DNA from: CAYSIX01 sp964431205
Lineage (GTDB): Bacteria > Planctomycetota > Phycisphaerae > Phycisphaerales > Phycisphaeraceae
Length of the DNA stretch: 5,531 nucleotides
Reading direction: 5' to 3'
Assembly: GCA_964431205.1 (NCBI GenBank)
Contig: CAYSIX010000256.1
Location: 1-5,531 of the forward strand
The notes under the pieces were generated by a model. It was not told the origin of the DNA. It did not search any database and was given only the letters and a program-made list of their open reading frames with translations. Positions 1 through 5,531 of this stretch are shown piece after piece (the stretch's first letter is position 1; the number at the start of each line of letters is the position of its first letter). Made by a program: the position numbers and the translations under genes.

Positions 1-39
1 TGCCGCCATCATCCCACATCGAGACCATCCACCCATGAG

Positions 40-75
40 AAACCCGGAAGGACCGGTTTTGTTTAGTTTTTGTTT
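40..75 (+). terminator. Possible intrinsic terminator or T-rich leader of an upstream unit
   Basis: CCGG at 44-47 can pair with CCGG at 53-56 around a five-base loop. AAA at 40-42 can pair with TTT at 58-60 beyond one mismatch. A T-rich run follows to about 75. This resembles a weak rho-independent terminator for a gene that enters the window from the left on the + strand. The stem is short and interrupted, so the T-rich stretch may instead be AT-rich promoter DNA upstream of the regulator gene. Confidence 0.3.
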
Positions 76-116
76 GGATTCGTGCGCGCGCGGGAGAGCT
101 TGTGGGAGGGCATCGC

Positions 117-146
117 TTGTCGGGGAGGGCGTAGATCGACTAAAAT
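117..146 (+). promoter_or_regulatory. Housekeeping-type promoter placed directly at the regulator start codon
   Basis: A -35-like TTGTCG (117-122, 4 of 6 to the sigma-70 consensus) and a -10-like TAAAAT (141-146, 5 of 6) are separated by 18 bases. The -10 hexamer ends 7 bases before the ATG at 154, so transcription would be expected to begin at or next to the start codon. No Shine-Dalgarno sequence precedes that ATG; an AGG at 149-151 lies too close. The arrangement predicts a leaderless transcript. It is inferred from sequence alone. Confidence 0.5.
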
Positions 147-153
147 ACAGGCA

Positions 154-1761
<1,608 letters not shown>

Positions 1762-1785
1762 CGCGCGGCGGCGGGTCGCGCGGGC

Positions 1786-1793
1786 GGAGGTGA
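1786..1793 (+). promoter_or_regulatory. Strong Shine-Dalgarno sequence of the DUF2264 gene
   Basis: GGAGGTGA is a full complement to the usual 3' end of 16S rRNA. It lies 3 bases before the ATG at 1797, which places the GGAGG core 6 bases away. It fixes the start of the downstream gene and contrasts with the absence of such a site at the operon head (154). Confidence 0.8.
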
Positions 1794-1796
1794 ACG

Positions 1797-2945
1797 ATGA
1801 GCGAAGGCCGGCCGCGGTCGTACTGGTTTCGCACGGCGGCGCGGGTCGCCGAGCCGGTGCTGGCCGCGGCGGCGGAGGGTCGGCTGACGCAGAGGCTGCC
1901 GCCGGTGCCGGGTCGTGAGGATCGGGCGGTGTACGCCGCGTCCGAGGCGCTGTGCCGCACGCTGACGGGGCTGAGCCCGTGGCTGACGCTCGAGGCGACC
2001 GCGGGGACGAGCGAGGACGAAGCCGGGGTGAGGCAGCGCCTGCGGTCGTACGCCGTGGCGGCGCTGGATCACGCCACGCGTCCCGACGCGCCCGATCGCC
2101 TGCCGTTCGACCGTCCGGGCCAGCCGCTGGTCGAGGCGGGGTTTCTCAGTCACGCGATGCTGCGGACGCCGTCGCTGTTCACGTCGCTCGACGCCGAGGT
2201 CCGGCGTCGGCTGGTTGACCTGCTGCGCGCGTCACACGTCACGGCGCCGCCGGCCAACAACTGGCTGCTGTTCAGTGCGATGGTTGAGGCGTTTCTCGCC
2301 AGCGTCGGCGAGCCGTTCGACCGCGTGCGGATCGACGAGGCGGTCCGTCAGCACGAGCGCTGGTACGTCGGGGACGGGGCCTACGGCGACGGGCCCCGGT
2401 TTCGCTACGATTTCTACAACAGTTTTGTGATCCAGCCGATGCTGATCGACGTGCTGGAGACGATCGGGCGTGTGGACGGTCGGGGCCACGAGCTGATGGC
2501 GCACGTGATGGAGCGGTTCGGCCGGGCGGCGGCGGTGCAGGAGCGGATGATCGGGCCGGACGGGGCGTTCCCGCCGCTGGGCCGATCGCTGGTGTACCGA
2601 TGCGGGGCGTTTCACTTGCTGGCGCAGGCGGCGTGGCGGCGTGGGCTGGGTGAGGGGCTGCGGCCGGCGGCGGTGCGTGAGGCGCTCGGGACCGTCCTCC
2701 GTCGCACGCTCGACGCCCCGGGCACGTTCACCGACGACGGGTTTCTGCAGGTCGGGCTGGCGGGGCATCAGCCGTCGCTGGCCGAGCGGTACATCTCGCG
2801 CGGCAGCGCTTACCTGTGCTGCGCCGTGTTTCTGCCGCTGGGGCTGCCGGCCTCGGACCCGTTCTGGTCGAACCCGTCGGAGCCGTGGACGGCGCTGCGG
2901 GTCTGGTCGGGCGAGGACGTGCCGGCCGATCACGCGATCGATTGA
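1797..2945 (+). CDS. DUF2264 domain protein (putative glycoside hydrolase-like alpha/alpha barrel)
   Basis: The 382-residue product matches the DUF2264 family along its whole length. Recognisable blocks are WYVGDGAYGDG at 189-199 followed by YDFYNSF at 204-210, GRSLVYR at 262-268, and near the end SDPFWSNPSEPW at 353-364 with a following WSGEDV. DUF2264 proteins are mostly uncharacterised. From memory, the family overlaps CAZy family GH154, which includes beta-glucuronidase activity, so a role in cleaving uronic-acid-containing glycans is reasonable but not shown here. The N-terminus is hydrophilic with no signal peptide, suggesting a cytoplasmic protein acting on imported oligosaccharides. 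It follows the sigma-54 regulator by 35 bases on the same strand with no promoter or terminator seen between them, so the two are probably co-transcribed. The start is fixed by the Shine-Dalgarno at 1786-1793. Confidence 0.85.
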   Translation: MSEGRPRSYWFRTAARVAEPVLAAAAEGRLTQRLPPVPGREDRAVYAASEALCRTLTGLSPWLTLEATAGTSEDEAGVRQRLRSYAVAALDHATRPDAPDRLPFDRPGQPLVEAGFLSHAMLRTPSLFTSLDAEVRRRLVDLLRASHVTAPPANNWLLFSAMVEAFLASVGEPFDRVRIDEAVRQHERWYVGDGAYGDGPRFRYDFYNSFVIQPMLIDVLETIGRVDGRGHELMAHVMERFGRAAAVQERMIGPDGAFPPLGRSLVYRCGAFHLLAQAAWRRGLGEGLRPAAVREALGTVLRRTLDAPGTFTDDGFLQVGLAGHQPSLAERYISRGSAYLCCAVFLPLGLPASDPFWSNPSEPWTALRVWSGEDVPADHAID

Positions 2946-2963
2946 CTTGCCGCGTGGGCGAGG

Positions 2964-3476
2964 TCATCGGGCGCGTCGCGTCGTCGCTGACCCGCTGTCG
3001 GCCTGGACCGCCTCGACCGCGCGACGGACCAGCGAGTACGTCAGCACCGCCGCGAGCAGGCCCACGACCGCGCCGCCGAGCAGCAGCGCCGCCGCGACGC
3101 GCGCGCCGGTGATCGCGTACGCGACGGTCGGCTCGTCCAGCACGTCGCCCTCGGCGATCTGCGGCGAGGCCAGCTCCTCCACCACCGAACCCGGGATCAA
3201 CGCGGCGCCGACCGCGAACGTGACCGCGTAGATCGGCACCATCGTCAGCGGGTTGGTGATCCAGACGGCGAGCATCGCCGCCGCCCGCGAGGTCCGCAGC
3301 AGCGTCGCCGCCAGCGCCGCCAGCAGGATCTGAAATCCCATCGTCGGCGTGAAGGCGATGAACACGCCCACCGCCGCCCCGAACGCCACCCGCGCCGGCG
3401 CGGCCTCGACGCGGATCAGCCGCGACCACCACCGCCGCGGCGACCACCACCATGCGCTGACCTCGCTCGGGTGCAT
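2964..3476 (-). CDS. DUF2062 domain membrane protein
   Basis: From the ATG at 3476 the product has 170 residues. The DUF2062 hallmarks are present: FIAFTPTMGFQ at about 39-49 and TNPLTMVPIY at about 74-83. They lie within hydrophobic segments at roughly 30-62 and 64-96, with a further membrane span at about 118-148. The N-terminus is rich in Trp and Arg (WWWSPRRWWSR). Members are small inner-membrane proteins of unknown function, sometimes found with glycosyltransferase or polysaccharide genes. Start choice is open: an in-frame TTG at 3512 and an ATG at 3494 also exist, giving 182 or 176 residues, but only 3476 has a Shine-Dalgarno (GGAG, 6 bases away). The gene converges on the DUF2264 gene with 18 bases between the two stops, and no terminator is visible there. 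Confidence 0.85.
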   Translation of the reverse strand: MHPSEVSAWWWSPRRWWSRLIRVEAAPARVAFGAAVGVFIAFTPTMGFQILLAALAATLLRTSRAAAMLAVWITNPLTMVPIYAVTFAVGAALIPGSVVEELASPQIAEGDVLDEPTVAYAITGARVAAALLLGGAVVGLLAAVLTYSLVRRAVEAVQADSGSATTRRAR

Positions 3477-3482
3477 CACCGG

Positions 3483-3486
3483 CTCC
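3483..3486 (-). promoter_or_regulatory. Shine-Dalgarno supporting the 3476 start of the DUF2062 gene
   Basis: On the minus strand GGAG lies 6 bases before the ATG at 3476. Neither the ATG at 3494 nor the TTG at 3512 has a comparable site, so this short motif is the main reason for choosing the shortest form. A four-base match is weak evidence in GC-rich DNA. Confidence 0.4.
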
Positions 3487-3544
3487 GTGGCCATTACCGA
3501 GTCATCGACCAAGACGCCATCAGTCGATCACCGATTCGCCACGG

Positions 3545-3570
3545 CCCGCGGATTCGGGACCGGCCGCGGG
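3545..3570 (-). terminator. GC-only inverted repeat between the toxin-like and DUF2062 genes
   Basis: CCCGCGG (3545-3551) and CCGCGGG (3564-3570) form a perfect 7-bp stem around a 12-base loop. It begins 28 bases past the stop of the PemK/MazF-like gene and lies in the 122-base gap before the DUF2062 start. No T-run follows on either strand, so it is not a canonical rho-independent terminator. It may be a transcript-end hairpin, or chance in GC-rich DNA. I saw no convincing promoter for the DUF2062 gene in this gap. Confidence 0.3.
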
Positions 3571-3598
3571 GCGGGACACGATGCGAAGGAAAGACCGG

Positions 3599-3964
3599 CT
3601 AAGGGCCCGCCAGGTCTCGCAGCCGCGCCAGCACCTCCGCCAATGGCTTGGTCGGCACGCGTCCGCCGATCGCCTCAACGTCGCTGGGCCGGAACGTCAC
3701 CAGCCAGTCGCACACCGCAGCACTGCGCCGCCGCAGCCCGGTCATCGGATGCCCGGTCGGATACCACGGCAGCGGGACGTGACTCGCCGGCGGCGGCTCG
3801 GGAAAGGTCGTCGTGATCGCCACGGCGACCATCGGCTGATCGAGCAGAATCTCGTCCGTCGGGGTCACAATCAGGACCGGTCTTCGCTTGGCGGGACCGC
3901 GGGGCGGCTGTACCCTCGCCCACACGATCATTCCCTGCTCGAAGGGTACTGGCTGCCCGGCCAT
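3599..3964 (-). CDS. PemK/MazF-like toxin family protein
   Basis: The 121-residue product has the length and order of motifs of the PemK/MazF fold: GMIVWARV (11-18), RGPAKRRPVLIV (22-33), VAVAITTTF (46-54) and TGLRRRSAAVCDW (75-87), then a C-terminal helix with VPTKPLAEVLARL. Characterised members are ribosome-independent mRNA interferases. Arg28 and Thr51 align with the catalytic Arg25 and Thr48 of Bacillus subtilis MazF. The usual EQIRT segment reads DWLVT, losing the Gln and Arg, so activity or specificity may differ. It starts 9 bases after the stop of a small acidic protein gene, the standard antitoxin-then-toxin order. Its Shine-Dalgarno is weak (CGAG), consistent with coupled translation. 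GC content is about 70% in sampled lines, like the flanking genes and unlike the two genes before it. The alternative is a MazF-fold protein with a non-toxin role. Confidence 0.8.
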   Translation of the reverse strand: MAGQPVPFEQGMIVWARVQPPRGPAKRRPVLIVTPTDEILLDQPMVAVAITTTFPEPPPASHVPLPWYPTGHPMTGLRRRSAAVCDWLVTFRPSDVEAIGGRVPTKPLAEVLARLRDLAGP

Positions 3965-3973
3965 GAACTCGAT

Positions 3974-4198
3974 CTATGAGTTAACGAAGGGATTGTCGTC
4001 ATCATGGAACCACGTTGGCGACGGCGGATTCTTCTCCGACAATTCAAGCAGTCGCTGACTGGAAAGTGAAAGCTTGCTGACGGTTTCATCCGCAACCTGC
4101 GGTCCAGCGTAGTGGATCGTGACGCTGGGCTCCCAGGTAAATGATGTATTTGAACTCTGCGCCGTTGACCGCTGCGGCTCCAGATACAGTTCAGCCAT
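3974..4198 (-). CDS. Small acidic protein, candidate antitoxin (no recognised family)
   Basis: I do not recognise this 74-residue protein. It has about ten acidic and four basic residues. The N-terminal half looks extended or beta-like (SFTWEPSVTIHYAG, 19-32). A probable amphipathic helix follows at about 36-56, and then a Pro/aromatic/acidic tail, PTWFHDDDNPF, at 61-71. An acidic, aromatic tail after a helix is how MazE wraps around MazF, so a toxin-neutralising role is a reasonable inference. No AbrB, ribbon-helix-helix or HTH motif is evident, so self-regulation by DNA binding is not supported. The start overlaps the end of the DUF6941-like gene by 8 bases (ATGGCTGA) and has a purine-rich Shine-Dalgarno, GGAGAAGGG at 4207-4215, 8 bases upstream. 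The toxin-like gene begins 9 bases after its stop. Sampled lines are only about 48-62% GC. Confidence 0.65.
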   Translation of the reverse strand: MAELYLEPQRSTAQSSNTSFTWEPSVTIHYAGPQVADETVSKLSLSSQRLLELSEKNPPSPTWFHDDDNPFVNS

Positions 4199-4613
4199 GT
4201 CCCTGTCCCTTCTCCGTGGTCAGGTCGACCACGGTAAATGGTCGCATCTTGATTGGTGCTCCGTCGATATAGATGCTCACAAAGTACTTGCCCGCCGAGC
4301 GAAACTCGATTCCCGCCAGGTCCACGTGAAAGTCAGCTATCTGAAGTGGATCCGTGAGCGCAAGGGGCCCGCGCATCTCCAAGATCGCTTCATTCGAGTC
4401 CGCGTGCTCGATCTTGAGTGCCATGTCGTAGTTTCCGCGCCCCTGGGTAAGCGTAAAAAGCACAGACATCGGGGGCGCCAGTGACGGAATCGACCTTAGC
4501 GATATCGTGTTGAAGGTTCCCGCAAGGATCAAGTTCTTGGTCTTCTCATCACGGTAGATCCGGTCGCAGATGACGATCGACAGGCACTCGGGAAGTTCGT
4601 GAGACTCACTCAT
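4191..4613 (-). CDS. DUF6941-like protein of unknown function
   Basis: The 140-residue product resembles DUF6941 proteins by pattern. An opening strand, LSIVICDRIYRDEKTKNLILAG (11-32), is followed by TFNTI, alternating beta strands such as SVLFTLTQG and NYDMALKIEH, and a closing YFVSIYIDGAPI with RPFTVV. An all-beta sandwich is likely; no catalytic motif, signal peptide or membrane span is seen. The function of the family is unknown to me. An ATG at 4625 would add four residues (MILS), but the -10-like TATGAT at 4621-4626 overlaps that codon and points to transcription starting at about 4613-4614, so I prefer 4613. It heads the unit containing the candidate antitoxin and the PemK-like gene, overlapping the former by 8 bases. 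The gene is about 47% GC in a sampled line, far below its neighbours, which suggests acquisition. Confidence 0.7.
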   Translation of the reverse strand: MSESHELPECLSIVICDRIYRDEKTKNLILAGTFNTISLRSIPSLAPPMSVLFTLTQGRGNYDMALKIEHADSNEAILEMRGPLALTDPLQIADFHVDLAGIEFRSAGKYFVSIYIDGAPIKMRPFTVVDLTTEKGQGHG

Positions 4614-4620
4614 GGAAAGA

Positions 4621-4648
4621 ATCATACCGAAGGGGCGTCGTCAGCCAA
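4621..4648 (-). promoter_or_regulatory. Candidate promoter of the DUF6941 / antitoxin / PemK unit
   Basis: On the minus strand a -35-like TTGGCT (4643-4648, 4 of 6) and a -10-like TATGAT (4621-4626, 5 of 6) are 16 bases apart. The -10 ends 7 bases before the ATG at 4613, the same distance as at the regulator gene (154). It lies mostly within the 49-base gap after the aminopeptidase stop. If real, it gives the unit its own leaderless transcript, separate from the upstream aminopeptidase gene, from which no terminator is visible. Confidence 0.45.
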
Positions 4649-4662
4649 GCACATTGTCGGAT

Positions 4663-5531
4663 TCACTGATCGCCCAGCAATTCGGCGAGCAGGCGGATGC
4701 CGAAGCCGGTCGGGCCCTTGGGGAACAGCGGCGTGTCGTTGTCGAGGCTGGCGACGCCGGCGATGTCCAGGTGGGCCCAGGGCAGGGTGGGGAGGGTGCG
4801 CGGCGCGTCGGGCCCGACGAAGTAGGACAGGAACACGGCGCCCTGGATGGGGCTGGCCTTGCGGGCGGGGTTGGAGTTGACCAGGTCGCCGTGGGTGCCC
4901 TTCATCAGCTCGCGGTGCTCGTGCCAGAGGGGCAGGCGCCAGAGGCGTTCGCCGGTGCGGTCGGCGGCGGCTTCGAGGCGGCCCAGCAGTTCGTCGTCGT
5001 TGCAGAACAGCCCGGCGCAGTGGGTGCCCAGGGCGGTGACGACGCCGCCGGTGAGCGTGGCCAGGTCGATGACGGCCGAGGGCTTGTAACGGTCGGTGCC
5101 GTAGGCCAGGGCGTCGGCGAGGATGAGCCGGCCCTCGGCGTCGGTGTTGGTGACCTCGACGGTGACGCCGTTGGCCAGGGTGAGGATGTCGTCGGGCCGG
5201 TAGGCGTCGGTGGCGATCATGTTCTCGGCGCAGGGGATCAGGCCGACGACGTGGCGGTCGACGCCGAGGCGGGCGCAGGCCTCCATGGCGCCGAGGACGG
5301 CCATGCCGCCGCACTTGTCGTACTTCATGCCCAGCCCGCCGGTGGACTTGAGCGAGTACCCGCCGGTGTCGAAGGTGATGGCCTTGCCGACGAGCAGGAC
5401 GGGCCCGTCGTGGGGACGGTTTTTGCCGCGTGAGGCGGCGGGGCGTTTCGAGCCGGCGCGCTTGCCCGCCGGGCGTTTGGGCGTGTGTTCGAGGCAGATC
5501 AGGACGGGCGGGGCGGACCCGGCGTTGCCGA
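4663..5531 (-). CDS. pepA: Leucyl aminopeptidase, M17 family, C-terminal catalytic part (5' end outside window)
   Basis: A cytosolic two-metal peptidase that removes N-terminal residues, usually a homohexamer. The last 289 or so codons are present; the open frame runs off the window edge. Counting from the codon at 5527-5529 as residue 1, VGKAITFDTGGYSLK (47-61) carries metal ligands K49 and D54 and catalytic K61. MKYDKCGG (68-75) carries ligand D71. NTDAEGRL (128-135) carries ligands D130 and E132 and catalytic R134. These correspond to E. coli PepA K270, D275, K282, D293, D352, E354 and R356. The later ATLTGG and WAHLDIAG blocks are also present. The catalytic half is therefore complete. 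An unusual Lys/Arg/Ala/Gly/Pro-rich stretch at residues 18-39 (5413-5478) precedes the first metal-binding strand and makes that loop roughly 18 residues longer than in E. coli PepA by my recollection. The M at 5328 is internal, not a start. Confidence 0.93.
   Translation of the reverse strand, partial: GNAGSAPPVLICLEHTPKRPAGKRAGSKRPAASRGKNRPHDGPVLLVGKAITFDTGGYSLKSTGGLGMKYDKCGGMAVLGAMEACARLGVDRHVVGLIPCAENMIATDAYRPDDILTLANGVTVEVTNTDAEGRLILADALAYGTDRYKPSAVIDLATLTGGVVTALGTHCAGLFCNDDELLGRLEAAADRTGERLWRLPLWHEHRELMKGTHGDLVNSNPARKASPIQGAVFLSYFVGPDAPRTLPTLPWAHLDIAGVASLDNDTPLFPKGPTGFGIRLLAELLGDQ

Noticed and set aside
1..38. An open frame ending in TGA at 36-38 (reading ...SHIETIHP) that could be the tail of an upstream + strand gene.
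   Set aside because: Only about a dozen codons are visible with no recognisable motif. The terminator-like stretch after it is suggestive, but a gene call cannot be supported.
70..153. A longer form of the sigma-54 regulator starting at the ATG at 70.
   Set aside because: The added 28 residues do not resemble any GAF-domain lead-in, no Shine-Dalgarno precedes position 70, and the promoter-like elements at 117-146 would lie inside the coding region.
1762..1796. A possible sigma-54 (-24/-12) promoter between the regulator and DUF2264 genes.
   Set aside because: The 35-base gap has no TGGC-N8-TTGC-like pair. Its only clear element is the Shine-Dalgarno.
3581..3979. A 132-codon + strand frame opposite the PemK/MazF-like gene.
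   Set aside because: It shows no recognisable motif and is rich in Arg, His and Gln, while the minus strand encodes a protein with the full motif order of the PemK/MazF family.
4612..5433. A 273-codon open frame on the + strand, opposite the aminopeptidase gene.
   Set aside because: The translation is Gly/Ala/Val/Glu repetitive and mirrors the codon pattern of the real M17 gene, whose metal-binding and catalytic motifs are all intact on the other strand.

Overview
This 5.5 kb window comes from a GC-rich bacterium (hand counts of 60-base lines give about 67-82% GC over most of it). The gene repertoire fits a free-living Gram-negative type: a NifA-like sigma-54 activator, a DUF2264 protein, a DUF2062 membrane protein and an M17 leucyl aminopeptidase. 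So does the mixture of leaderless-looking and Shine-Dalgarno starts. My best guess is Planctomycetota, perhaps Phycisphaerae, but no marker gene here proves it.

Layout. Positions 1-153 hold a T-rich, terminator-like stretch and then a promoter that sits directly on the first start codon. On the + strand, 154-1761 encodes a GAF / AAA+ / Fis-HTH sigma-54-dependent regulator. It is followed after 35 bases by a DUF2264 protein (1797-2945) with a near-perfect Shine-Dalgarno sequence; the two look like one transcription unit. Everything after that reads on the minus strand. A DUF2062 membrane protein (2964-3476) converges tail to tail with the DUF2264 gene across only 18 bases. A compact three-gene unit follows, in transcription order: a DUF6941-like protein (4191-4613), an unrecognised acidic 74-residue protein (3974-4198, overlapping the previous gene by 8 bases) and a PemK/MazF-like toxin (3599-3964, 9 bases further on). 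Last is the 3' part of an M17 leucyl aminopeptidase gene (4663-5531), whose 5' end lies beyond the window.

The most interesting region is the DUF6941 / small acidic protein / PemK-like unit. It has the order and spacing of an antitoxin-toxin operon, but the putative antitoxin resembles no antitoxin family I know and an extra gene precedes it. The first two genes are markedly lower in GC (about 47-62% in sampled lines) than the toxin gene (about 70%) and all flanking genes, so the unit looks acquired or mosaic. A second notable signal is shared promoter geometry: at both first-in-operon starts (154 on +, 4613 on -) a -10-like hexamer ends exactly 7 bases before the ATG and no Shine-Dalgarno sequence is present. 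This suggests leaderless mRNAs at operon heads, while the downstream genes at 1797 and 4198 carry Shine-Dalgarno sequences.

No tRNA, rRNA, CRISPR array, insertion sequence or riboswitch was seen.
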